Both the position numbers and the translations under genes were made by a program. The notes under the pieces are model-generated. The model did no database searches. It was not told the DNA's origin and saw only the letters and a program-made list of their open reading frames with translations. A stretch of 26,514 nt of DNA, taken from NCBI GenBank assembly GCA_039545295.1, contig BCIK01000035.1, positions 1 to 26,514 of the forward strand, read 5' to 3'. How positions within the stretch are numbered: the first letter of the stretch is position 1; each line of letters opens with the position of its first letter. This DNA is from Udeniomyces pyricola (taxonomy: Eukaryota > Basidiomycota > Tremellomycetes > Cystofilobasidiales > Mrakiaceae). Shown piece after piece: positions 9,910-20,365 of this stretch.

Positions 9910-12221
9910 TTATGCGTCGGAGTAGGGAACCTCGTGGAAAAGATACCTAGCCATGGCAAACAACAATCAACTAAATCAGTCTCGTTGGCCATACACCAAG
10001 AACATGATGGTCAGATGGGTTGTAAGATCACTCACGAAACGCTCTCTCCAAAATGACTCCTTCGGATAGTCTCGGCAAGGACGGGCGAGACGTCGACGAC
10101 ATCAACCTTGTCTGTCAGCTTCATCTTTTCCTCTTGAGGAATCGTGTTGGTGACGACCATGCGCTCCATACCAGAGGCCTCGATAACCTGAGGGTCCACC
10201 AAAATGCCGAGACGCATCAGTCATCCATTACACATGATTGATAAATTTCCTGAACCCTTGTAGCGTATACCACGTATACAGCAACGCACCTCAAGAGCCT
10301 TGCCACTGAGGATACCATGGGTAACGATGGCATAGACCTTCGTCGCGCCTTGCTCAACGAGGTTCTTGGCGGCCAAGCCGATCGTACCACACGTGTCGGC
10401 CATGTCATCGACGAGAATCGCGATCTTGCCCTTTACGGAACCGACGAGGACCATTCGGGACTGCATGTGACAAACGTGGGAGAAAACACAAGGTGGATTG
10501 AGTTCTTGCCCCTGAGAAATTACCCACGTCGACTGCCGAGACAAGGAAGACGTTGATCACGTACGACTTCGTTGGCCTTCTTTCGCTCCTTGTGGAAAAG
10601 AGCGAAATCAACGTTGAGACGGTCGGCAATCGACGTTGCCCTATGCAGTCAAAGACCCGTTTACCACATACAAATCAGACACCGCACGAAACGTTAGGCT
10701 TTCAATGAGGCCGCAGCGCTTGACAGTTGGATGACGTACCTCTTGGCTCCTCCAGCGTCAGGCGAAACGATGATACAGTTTTCGACGTCGATATTTTGCC
10801 GAATATAATGGATGGTGGACGGCTCGGCGTAGAGCTGGGGAGGATATACAAGGAGTTGCCAGATCCGGGGGAGTTAGCAAGGACAGACATATACAATTAG
10901 TTGTAAATACAAGTATACAAGAGACGATATAAACAAGTAGCTGCCCCAGACGTACGCTTTGATGGTTGCACGAGAAGAGGGCCGGGTGTCAAGGAAAGGG
11001 GGTGTGGAGAACATGACTTAGGGAGGTTCGTTGTATGACACCAGACAGAGCATGAAATGGCGTACTTGTCAACAGGGACATCGAAGAAACCTTGAATCTG
11101 CGAAGCGTGCAGATCCATCGACTACAAGGATGAAGAAGACAAAGGAAACGGTGTGAGTCTCACAATCACAGGATCTGCTGCCCTACTGCAGCTTCGTTCC
11201 AAAGCGTCAATCCCGCCATTCTCAAGACGACTGTCACTCACAATGACGTGGTCGCATCCGGCCTTCTGGATCATGGAAGCAACGAGCTTAGCCGTGATAG
11301 GAGCACGCGACTTGTCCTTCTTGTCCTGTCGGGCATAGGGGAAGTGAGGGATGACGGCGGTGATGCGTCGAGCAGAAGCGATCTTGCAAGCATGGATGAG
11401 GATGAGGAGCTCCATGAGGCTATATGGTGATCATACAGTACAGTTGGGTGTCAGCGAAGGAAAGACAGTGCGAGAGGGATAGTGAGAAGGATGGAAGGAA
11501 TGAGCGAGACGACGGCAGGAATAGACGCCCATGCGCAGCAGGAAATTGCCTAGCTCGTGCTGCTCTTGCAGACTTGACGGGCATGATTCCCATCGAGAAC
11601 TGATTTCTGAGCTCATCCTGCAGAGAGTAGAGAAAAAGAAGAAAAAGAGCAAACCGACTCACGCAGTGTTGATCTCGCCGCAACCCGTGTTGATGATGTA
11701 GACGTCAAACTCTCGAACGCTCTCAAGCATCTTGATTTGCGACTCGCCCGCGGCATTCTTGGTGATGGACACCTTGGAGAGGGGGACTCCAAGCCTGGAT
11801 CGAGAAGTGCGCACCAATGAAGCGAGGAAGCAAGACTGGGTGAGCAAGGGCAGCGTCGGGCAAGCCGGACATGGTCGGCGGAGAAGGGGAAGGAAGGGGC
11901 GAGCAAGGATTTGGGCGCCGAGCTCGTGTCGCGCCTCTGGCGGTTGACGGGAGGAAGGGCAAGTCAAGCAAAAGATTGACTGACCTCTGCGCAATTTGCT
12001 GGGCGAGGACCGGGTGTGAGGTCCCTGTAGAGAGGTCAATCCAAGGGTTTCGGAAACGCGATAGGTTAGTCAGAGAAGCCAAGAAGAAGGGAGGGGGAGG
12101 GAAGAAGTGAGTGGTACACTATAGACAGGGCAGAAAGGAGAAAGGGGAGAGGCGAAGCTAAGAAAGTCGAGCTGGACGGACCCGAAAAGAGCTTGATGTT
12201 GCCAAGGGTAGCGTTGGACAT
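9910..12221 (-). CDS. PRS: Ribose-phosphate pyrophosphokinase (PRPP synthetase)
   Basis: Makes 5-phosphoribosyl 1-diphosphate from ribose 5-phosphate and ATP in the cytosol, feeding purine, pyrimidine, NAD, His and Trp synthesis. Exons (high to low): 12221-12182, 12024-11985, 11794-11663, 11419-11242, 11121-11066, 10834-10740, 10640-10565, 10460-10290, 10187-10036 and 9946-9910 (TAA); about 325 residues, the normal class I length. Motifs in order: [20 protein letters not shown]-site [16 protein letters not shown], cation-site [28 protein letters not shown], flexible-loop [14 protein letters not shown]-loop [12 protein letters not shown], and the end HEVPYSDA. No regulatory insertion of the kind seen in yeast Prs1 or Prs5 is present. 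The junction 11066/10834 is short by one base: AA + CTC where the family has N-L (AAC CTC). It shares a 294-bp divergent promoter with the JmjC gene. Confidence 0.94.
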
Positions 12222-12515
12222 GTCTTTCAAGTCGTTGTAAGACGCGTGGGATTGACGTGTGGAGTGGAGTAGATGAGATTGAGGGGTTGGAAAGGGCGTC
12301 ACGGCATGCGTCTGAAGAAAGGAAGAGGGAGAAGGAGAAAGGGAGGAAAGGGCAAGAGAACGTCGGCTTTGGCTCCCTCTCGCTCATAAGTTATCACGCT
12401 TTCAAGTGACGAATGTTCTGTCTTGGATTTCCATAATCAGCCGTCAATTGTTATAAGCACCCCGTCCCCACCGCCTGGCGTCGACTCCAGCTTTCCTTCA
12501 TTTTGATCCTCAACC
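12222..12515. promoter_or_regulatory. Bidirectional promoter between PRPP synthetase and the JMJD7-like gene
   Basis: Only 294 bp separate the two divergent start codons, so both promoters and leaders share this space. The PRS side is C/T-rich when read on its own strand. The JMJD7 side ends in CCTCAACC before ATGG, a good fungal start context. No specific factor site is evident. Confidence 0.6.
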
Positions 12516-14377
12516 ATGGCTCATTCAACGACAAGCACGACCCAGCATGCTATTCTACAACTCATCACTGACTATACAGGTCAACCGCCGATTCTTCTTT
12601 ATTTGTTGGTTCATCTCCACTGGCGGTGTCATGTTGGTCAATCGCTGACCTCCGACTCACATTACACTCTCACGGCGCTGTCCATGCCTGACAGCCATGA
12701 ATGGCACGCACTATCAGACCATCGACCGAGTCCCGACGCCCCTTGAATTTTCCCGCATCGTACAAATCGGTCGACCGGTTCTCATCAAAAGTTCATCCGT
12801 CTCATTGTCTGCCATCTAGAAAAAAAAAATAAAAATCAAGCCGCACAAGTTCAAGCTGACAAGTCGCTCGGGTTCTCTTTCTTGCTCATGTCCGCGTATT
12901 CACCAACCGTCCATGAAAGATTACGCCTCTCAAACTGACCTCCCTGCTTATCGCAAGTGGAACGGAGCCTATCTCACCTCAACTCTAGGACACGACAAGT
13001 TGACCGTCTCGGTCACGCCTAGCGGGTAAGACAGAATGAGATTGAGCCATTCGTCCGGCCGAGTCGGGTTCGTTGTCTTCCTTCTCACCCGTCGTCAATC
13101 TTCTCTTAGCAACGCCGACTCTCTCGTCGATGTTGATGGGAAGCTTCACTTTGTCGAGCCGCATCAGGAAGCGATGACAATGAGTCAGGTGCTGACAGCG
13201 TTGAAGCTTCAAGTGTAAGTACCGCATCAAAGCCCGGACTAGTGTGGGTCGCATCACTCGCTCTGATCTCATGACACTGCCCGTCACTTGATTCCACTCG
13301 GTGCTTAAGGGATGAACCGTCATCGGAGCGTCCAATAATATATCTTCAGTCCCAAAACGGCAACTTACATGACCCTTACAACGGATCGTCCGAGTTTGCT
13401 CGAATTCGGTGTGACGTCCCAGCGGGGATCCCCTTTGCGGATGAGGCGTTGGGTAAGCGTTTGTTGCATGGATGTTTCGCAGCTTTGAACGAATACCTGC
13501 TAAGGAATCCGATGGCATTCGTTGCATCCTGCAGACAAACAACCCGACGCTGTCAACATTTGGATTGGTGCGTTTGCCTCAGGCGTTTCAACGCGATCCT
13601 GCGCCGTTGGAGTCTTGGTCCAACTGCTTGCTGACCACTGTGATGCATGACTGACATCCTCGTACAGGAGGCTCTGCCAGTACAACTTCTTTGCACAAGG
13701 ATCCTTACGAGAATATCTATGGTGAGCATGGTACTCGGGTGGTGTTTGATCTCGCCCATTGCTCGTGCGTCTGCTCCACCTGACTTGTCGTTCCATTCAC
13801 AGTGGTCATCAGGGGTGCCAAGACGTTCACACTTCTCCCACCAACTGAAGGTGCTCTGCTCGATAGTAAGTTCGAGACGATGACGTTTTGCTGGGTGAAA
13901 ACGGATCTCTGACTCTGGCAGTCTGGATCTTGCTTGGTCCCCTATTTTCTGATCTGTGCAGCAAAACGCTATCCTCATGCTGCCTACAGTCGGGACACAC
14001 CTGAATCGTCGCTCAAAATTGTCCCGAAAAACCCGAGTACACTCATTCCTTGGACGTCGATTGACCCGACGGTTCCGATGTCATGCCAACCTACGCTTTA
14101 CGCTCAGCACGCCCGTCCACTCACGATCCGAGTTGAAGCAGGGGATGCCATGTTTCTTCCATCGGGCTGGTGGCACCACGTCAGGCAATCGGAATCGGCT
14201 GACGACGGCGGACCTTGCATTGCTCTCAACTGGTGGTATGATTCGGAGTATCGGGGTGAGAGATGGGCGATGAGGGCGATGATGGATCGGATGGCTCGGT
14301 CGGTTGAGTGGCTGGACGATGGTCATGTCGATGAAGATGACGGAGAGGACAGCGATGAGCATGGGCTTTTGATCTAA
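12516..14377 (+). CDS. JMJD7: JMJD7-type JmjC/cupin-8 2-oxoglutarate oxygenase
   Basis: Fe(II)/2-oxoglutarate dioxygenase; animal JMJD7 is a lysyl hydroxylase of DRG translation GTPases (peptidase activity also claimed). Exons: 12516-12579, 12695-12790, 12920-13025, 13110-13214, 13310-13452, 13535-13567, 13668-13721, 13803-13865 and 13962-14377 (TAA), giving 359 residues. Features in order: DRVPTPLEFSR then GRPVLIKN (family PPTPL...RP-I-RN), VSVTPSGNADS, RPIIYLQSQNGN, ALGDKQPDAVNIWIG, iron ligands His192 and Asp194 in SLHKDPYENIY, IRGAKTFTLLPP, WTSIDPT, AGDAMFLPSGWWHHV (distal His293 or 294), and ALNWWYDSEY. The C-terminus adds an acidic tail rich in Asp/Glu. The donors after exons 1 and 2 are weak (GTCAAC, GTTCAT) but restore family sequence across both joins. 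The start at 12516 is the first ATG and has a strong context. The family call is firm; the substrate in fungi is inferred. Confidence 0.9.
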
Positions 14378-14731
14378 CTGGTGAAGAATAAGGAGATGAT
14401 TGAAAGAAAAACTAGAAGCAAATCAAAGGTGAAAACAAATTAAAAGGTGTCGCTCGTGTGGCCGATGATCTCATCGACAAGTGCACATGCACGCACGGAC
14501 TTGATCATCAACTCTCCCTGCGGCCTGCGGCAGCTTCGTGCCTTGCGCCGTGCTCTTCGATTCGTTCCCCCTTGAATGGCCCTTGCGCGTTCGCTCTCTT
14601 GCTTGCTTCAGCGCTTCAGCCCAACTTATCGCCTGCTGCTCTCCCTTCTCGGCCAGTTCAATCCAAGCTCGTTCAGCTGCCTTTCTCTGCACTCAACTCA
14701 ACGTCGTCCCTCATTTCTTCTCGCCCTCTTC
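14378..14731 (+). promoter_or_regulatory. 3' end of the JMJD7-like gene and promoter/leader of the LRR gene
   Basis: 354 bp between two plus-strand genes. The left part is A-rich (likely 3' untranslated region). The right part is C/T-rich, typical of leaders here. An in-frame ATG at 14576 would add 52 residues (MALARSLSCLLQRF...) to the LRR protein; I treat it as leader but cannot exclude it. Confidence 0.5.
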
Positions 14732-17700
14732 ATGACCGAGCCTCAGCCCATACTCTCCCCATCCGATGCCGCCCATCCCCTGTTAGACGACTCCCCGACG
14801 ACGCCCATCGACACTCAGGACGACACCGAGCCGACATCGCCGCCATCTCTCCTCTCCAACCAGTCCGACGCCGAGCTTCCTTCCCCTCCGGCGACCTTGC
14901 CCGAGCCAACCACCCTGTCGCCGTCTCTTGACGATCAACCGCCGTCGTACATCGTACCGCGTCGTCGCCCACCTCCACCGAAGAAGGGTATCCTAAAGCC
15001 GCCCCGCCAAACGCCCAAGTCGGTCTTTGGTAGCTTTCGCCCACGCGAGCTCGTCGGCTCGCTGGGGGCCAAGCTCCTCGGGGCAGACGTCGAGCCAAGG
15101 CCTCCTCCGACAGCGAGGGAACGCGAGCGCGACCGGCTGGCCTCGATTCAGGCATCTGCCAGCCCCGGTGGTCAGGCCGGTGCTTTCTTGAGCAGAGCAT
15201 TTGGCAAGCTGAGCGCCGTCGCCGCAGGGAGCGTCGGAGGCAGCGGCAGCACCGGTCCAACCGCCTCCTCGGCATCGGGAGGAGCGAGTGCCGTTCCTGG
15301 CGGCGTTGCTCGCACGACTAGTGCTTCCTCAGAACCCTCAGCGTCTTTGATCCACTCCCATTCAACCCATAACAGCTCTTTACCCTCAATTTCACCCCAA
15401 TATTCATCCGAGCACCAACCTCATGTCCCTTCGGCCAGCTCTTCTACCCCATCGGCTGTACTGCCGGGCCAGACGCCGCTCAAACGGGCAGCCTTCGTTC
15501 TCCACTCCATTTCGGTCACCTACCCCATCTCGTCCGCCCTGCCACCATACTCGCCCTCGGTCTCGCAATCAATACAGGAAGTCGAAAGTCAGCAGCGAAA
15601 AAAGCTCGTCGAACAGGGAGGTTGGGCTTGGTGGACCGGTCCGAGGCTCGTCGAGCTCTACGAGCGGGCGTGCAGGGTACGAGAGGAACAGCCAATCCAG
15701 CGGATCATCGAGCTCCTTCACGTACGTTGTTTCGGTTCAGATAGTGATCATCAGGAAATTTATCCAACAGATGGAGAACGGCTTGGCTAACACTCGCGAT
15801 GACGCGTCGGCTGCCCTCCCCACCCTTCTCATAATCAGATTGCAGCTGAACACCCTCCTCCAGGCCCACGCATTCTTGACCTGACTGGCATCGCTCTCTC
15901 GCGTTACGCTGCCGAAGCTCTCGCCGATGTGCTGGTGGTAGAGTGGGGATTGACGAAGCTTGTTCTCGATGACTGTGACATGGTCGACGAAGTGAGTCTA
16001 GGCGACTCTCTCATAATATTGCTTGAGCTTTTTGGATACATCCTTGGGCGGTTTCTTCGGCAGCTAACGCCTCGGTTCTCCTGGGCGAATCAAGTCGCTC
16101 AAACCGATCCTACATGCCCTACTCGTGTCAGGCACCCTTCCCACGCTCTCTCTCGCCAGAAACAAGCGGATCAAGGTAACTGGATGGAAGCTTCTTGCTG
16201 CTTTCTTGAAAAAGGTGGGTTTCTTCCTTGTCCCTCAAAGCCGTGATGTCTCTCTGTCTTGATAAATTCCTCTGACCTATTGCAACGAACGCAATACTTT
16301 ACGTTATGTTTCCTCGCTACGATAGGCTCGCTCCCTACGCTTCCTCGACATCAGCGACAACGTTCTTGATCGGAAATCCGTGGATGCCTTCATCGCAGCA
16401 TTTGGTCCCTCATCAGGACCTTGTAATCCATCGACCACGCAGTCATCCCCGAGTTCTCTCACTGAGGGTTCTGTTGTTGGTCGCGACCCGATCATGCCTC
16501 AAGCACCCCTCCTCCGTGAGGCTCACGACGGATCCACGTCCTCTACCGGCGAAGCCGGATCGGGTTCCAGCGGATTGGCTACGCTCCGGATGGACGGATG
16601 CAGCTTGCGGGGAACGACATTGGAAGCTCTCTGTAAGTCATTTTATGCCTAGTCGTCATGTATGAAGCTCTGTATGTCGCCTGACTCGCACATGTGAGAC
16701 TGATGCGTCATGAACCTTTGCAGCCCAAGGGATACGCTCCTCCGAGGTCAAGAACATCTCGCTCCGTCGTAACCGTATCAATGCCCTCGGAGGCGTAGCG
16801 CTCGCTATGATGGTCAAGGACTATCCAGAAGCAGCTTCTTCAAATGGTTCCAACCCATTCTCACAACCCTCGACGTCCTATCTCCCCTCCTCTCTCAACG
16901 GCTCGCCTCTCTTATCTGGTCAATCGAGCTCGTCAATCCCTTATACTGCATACACCCCCCGAACCCGTCGGGCCAACATCGAGACAATCAACAATCCCTC
17001 TGCCGATCTACCCTCGATCCCTCAGCTCGTCAGCAACAATAGCGGAGGGATTACACGTCGAACTGTCCCTAGCGGATACGCCGAAGAGCAAGGGAACAGT
17101 GATGACGATGATGCAGACGACATCTATCTTAGACGGCCGCCTGATCCGCTTAAAGGAGAAGGGGAGGGTGTGGTCGGGTCGGAATTGACACCATCGTTGG
17201 TCCAAAGCACGTTGTTGCAGAGTCGGGTCAGGAGTCTGGATGATGTGGAGAGAATAGGGAGGCTAGTGACGTTGGATCTCAAAGGCAACGACCTAAGGGT
17301 AAGCTTCTCTCCCTTTTAGAGCATGAACGATGTGGACCGACCCGCCAAGGCTCATCCAATACAACCTCAACCCGTGTCTTGTTCTTAGGGGGGCATCGCG
17401 TACGTCGCCCAGGTCCTCAAGAGGAACCGGACACTCAAAGTTCTCAACTTGTCCGAAAACAAAATCGACGTTTCGGGCCTCATTGTCCTGGCTGAGGCAC
17501 TGGCAAGTACAATCGAGCGACCATGCCTGGATTGCCGCCCTTTTGTCGTCGAACTCACGCCCAGTCACCTTTCCCGATCATCGTTTTACCGGACCGCAGA
17601 AGTACAACTCTACTCTCGATACGCTCGATCTCAGTCACAACCCGTGCTCTGGCCCAGGACTGGACGGCGTACGTTCGCTAAAGCACTTCCTTTTGTCTGC

Positions 17701-19384
17701 TACCGTGACTGATAATGCTCTCGTTTGACCCTTGTCTCTCTTGATAGATCACCACGCTTCGAACAACTTTCACCGTGAACGCAAACTTGAAGCGTCTCTT
17801 CCTTGCCGACACAAACCTCACGACGGAGGGTGCCATTGCCCTTGCAGAATTCCTTCCCGAGGCTCGTCATATCCTTCACCTCGATCTGACGGACAACCGC
17901 GCTGTAGAAGTTGCTGGCATCATGGCCCTTGCTGTTGGACTGAGAAGCAACACCTTGCTCCGATGTTTGGACCTCAGCATCCCGTTTAACGACAGTGACC
18001 TGGCGAACCTTAGTCAGGACATTCTACAGGTCCGTCTTTAATTTGTAGTGATCATCACCCGATCAACTAGGACTAGTGACTGAAACATGGCTATTACACT
18101 CTTCTTGCCCTCATTTCTACGTACCTCTCACCTCTGCAGAGTTGTATTCGAAACACTGAGCTCGCCCAGGCCAAATCAACGTCGAAAGCGGCTCGCTCGG
18201 CCGTCTGGACACCTATCCAGAAATCTCAGGTCCGTCTCTTACAAGCATCGACTTTGGCTATATTCACTTTTGTTCGTCTGACTCACCTCGAGACATCGGT
18301 ACCTTTCCTCCTGCCTCTTCTTCCAGCTTGCTCGCAACGCCAAGCAGGCTGACGAGGCTCGAGCTGTGGCAACCGCCTCGGCTTCGGCTGCTACTCCCGC
18401 TGGAATCGCACGGGCCGCCGTCTACGAGCTCTCGAATGATGAAGTCCTATCACAGACCGAAGAAACGATTCTCTCCCTCTCCGAATCGTGTGAGATTCAC
18501 GCTTCCCTCGGCGTCGTCATGCACGAGATGCCTGCCCTCATCGAAAAGGGAAAAGCTCTCCGCGAACGACTCGAAGCTATCGTTGGTGGGACCGAAGATG
18601 AAGATCGGATGCAAGTCTTGTTGGGACTCGTCGATCGACTCACAACTCAACTTGAGGAAGCGGCCAAGGCGGCCCCTAGACCGACAACGGCGAGGCGATT
18701 CACGGGCGACACCGACACTTCAGAAAGTTCACCCCTTCCCACTGTTGGACCGGCCATCTCAACGCCAACGAGGAGCCGAAGCTCTTCGGCTGCGTCCCAG
18801 CTCTCAAGACTCCAGCTACCTCATTCTCATGATGCCGGTACTACCTCCCCGTCGTTCTCCCTTGGTGATTCGGATTCAGACGACTCGGACAACGACGAGG
18901 GCCATGACGAACAGATCCCCTCGGATAGTGGCGCTGACGATCTTGAGGACTTATCCCCTTCCGTTCGGCCGATCAACCTTCCACTGAGCATCGGTGTCAC
19001 CTCGTCAAGTCTGAGACCACCGAGCTCAGAGGGAGAGGATGAAGGCGGAGAGAGCCCGATCGAGAAGAAGTCGACGCATTGGATAGAGGAGGAAGGTGAG
19101 GTATTCAGGAAAGGAGTCGCGCTCGCGGCTGACCTGGAAGAGGAAGACGAGAAGGGAGGAGAACAGTTGAAGAAGGAGGTATGTTGTTAGCGCTTCGCTA
19201 CTCGCCTAGGGCCATCGTGTGATTGATGACTGGTAGATGAAGCTGATACCTTACACGTCTGATTCTTTCCCCGTTCATAATTGTTCATCTGTAGCTCCTA
19301 GAAGCCACGATTGAACGGCCTCGTCGCTCTTCAGTCGATTTTGGGTCGCAAGAACCCTTGGCCCCCAGCTTGCTCGCGGAATAA
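14732..19384 (+). CDS. Large leucine-rich-repeat protein, PPP1R37-like
   Basis: Probably a scaffold or protein phosphatase 1 regulator, by resemblance of its ribonuclease-inhibitor-type LRRs to animal PPP1R37; no enzyme domain is seen. Exons: 14732-15721, 15839-15991, 16095-16214, 16326-16632, 16724-17298, 17389-17502, 17600-17668, 17748-18029, 18140-18229, 18327-19178 and 19295-19384 (TAA), giving 1213 residues. Residues 1-280 are Pro/Ser-rich with KKGILKPPRQTPKSVFG near 84-100. A conserved block follows (PLKRAAFVLHSISVTYP; WTGPRLVELYERACR), then LRRs at about 331-870: LTKLVLDDCDM, LPTLSLARNKRI, LRFLDISDNVLD, VKNISLRRNRIN, LVTLDLKGNDLR, LKVLNLSENKID, LDTLDLSHNP, LKRLFLADTNL, ILHLDLTDNRA. Two disordered inserts (about 448-500 and 560-690) split the repeats. 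Then a basic/helical stretch and an acidic Ser-rich tail. Exon 6 ends with a GC donor. The start at 14732 follows a CT-rich leader; 14576 is the alternative. Confidence 0.85.
17503..17599 (+). other. GC-AG intron in the LRR gene
   Basis: The exon ends ...GAG GCA CTG, followed by GCAAGT, the classical GC donor, and ends in CCGCAG before AAG TAC AAC TCT. The nearby GT (GTACAA, 4 nt later) would put the next exon out of frame, whereas the GC donor keeps the LRR pattern intact (LAEAL joined to KYNSTLDTLDLSHN). Confidence 0.75.
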
Positions 19385-19517
19385 CAACATCGCATCCTCA
19401 TTCTTTTGTAGTCAAGACGTGCCTTTTCTTTCGCCAAGCGGACTCCTTCATTGTCTTCTGGGACTACTACCTATCCTCTTTACCCCGAACTATCTTATGC
19501 CTCCTGTTCAATCTCTC

Positions 19518-19531
19518 CCCCCCCCCCCCCC
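19518..19531 (+). repeat. C14 homopolymer
   Basis: A run of 14 C in the presumed 3' untranslated region of the LRR gene, in a wider C/T-rich stretch (19500-19560). Confidence 0.85.
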
Positions 19532-19975
19532 GCGCCCTTCCCCCCCACTGGAGGGGTCCGATCTCGTTCTCGGCACTCGCAAACTCTCACTACCTTTTGC
19601 ACTCTCCCTACTGTCTCTTTCCTCTCTTTATCTTCCCCTCGATGCTCGCATTCTTCTTTTTTTTTCCTCAATACCCCTCACTCATTCCATATGACATCGT
19701 TACCCTTTTTGATGCATCCAGTTGTGTTCTTCATGATCTGTAGCCCGGACCATAGTCATATGATATATGTGTATGTTCCCATGATTGTGCTGCGTTACTT
19801 GGTATTTTTCCTTTGTCTTCCTGCTATGTCTCCGGCTTGTTGATCCGCTTTTGTGTGAATATGGACGGCCACGAGTATGTCGCCAACATGTCCAAGATGA
19901 CGTTTGGCGAAGGACTCGGATCGTAATGCTTGAACTCATGAGTACCTGGATCAACATGATGTCCCGCATGATTGA

Positions 19976-19991
19976 CCGTACGCGCGTACGG
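19976..19991. promoter_or_regulatory. 16-bp perfect palindrome upstream of Dicer
   Basis: CCGTACGCGCGTACGG is identical to its reverse complement, about 375 bp upstream of the Dicer ATG. Symmetry of this length suits a dimeric DNA-binding protein, but no known site is recognised. Confidence 0.35.
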
Positions 19992-20365
19992 CTGAGGCGC
20001 CGGCTGTAATTGAAGCTAAGGCGAAGGGATATTGATATGTCTGGCTATCGCAATATGTATATATGCTTGATTCAGTCGGGTGCAGCGTACAGTGGTCACT
20101 TGTCAGTGTGTCACTTGTCATCATTATATAAGTTGTCCATATTGCCAGTTTGTTTCGTCGTGTGTAGTAACGTAACTGCCGTGCCATGGTTTATCCAAAT
20201 CCCAACAAGGCCGCGGGCAGTTGCGAGTTTGGTCAGACTTTGGAATGACCCGCTTTCTGTGGCACGCATTGTCTTTCTACTGACCCTTGCCCCTCCGTAC
20301 AAAGCCCCGAAGCGTTTTCGCTTCCAATCTCTAGCTCTCACCTATCGTTCTTCATCTTGGGTCCC

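Larger units (their letters stand above)
19385..20365. promoter_or_regulatory. Intergenic region between the LRR gene and Dicer
   Basis: 981 bp holding the LRR 3' untranslated region (with C14 at 19518-19531) and the Dicer promoter and leader. A 16-bp perfect palindrome lies at 19976-19991. The last 60 bp before the Dicer ATG are C/T-rich. Open frames here, including a 21-codon frame at 19861-19926, have no recognisable content. No helicase-like sequence is present, which matters for the Dicer call. Confidence 0.55.

Noticed and set aside
11431..11652. Possible extra exon ([12 protein letters not shown]...) in PRPP synthetase
   Set aside because: Joining 11663 directly to 11419 gives the conserved GEINTALMELL with correct phase; adding this segment would break a highly conserved region. 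It is intronic.
19861..19926. 21-residue open frame (MDGHEYVANMSK...) in the LRR-Dicer gap
   Set aside because: Too short, no conserved feature, and at least one such frame is expected by chance in about 1 kb.
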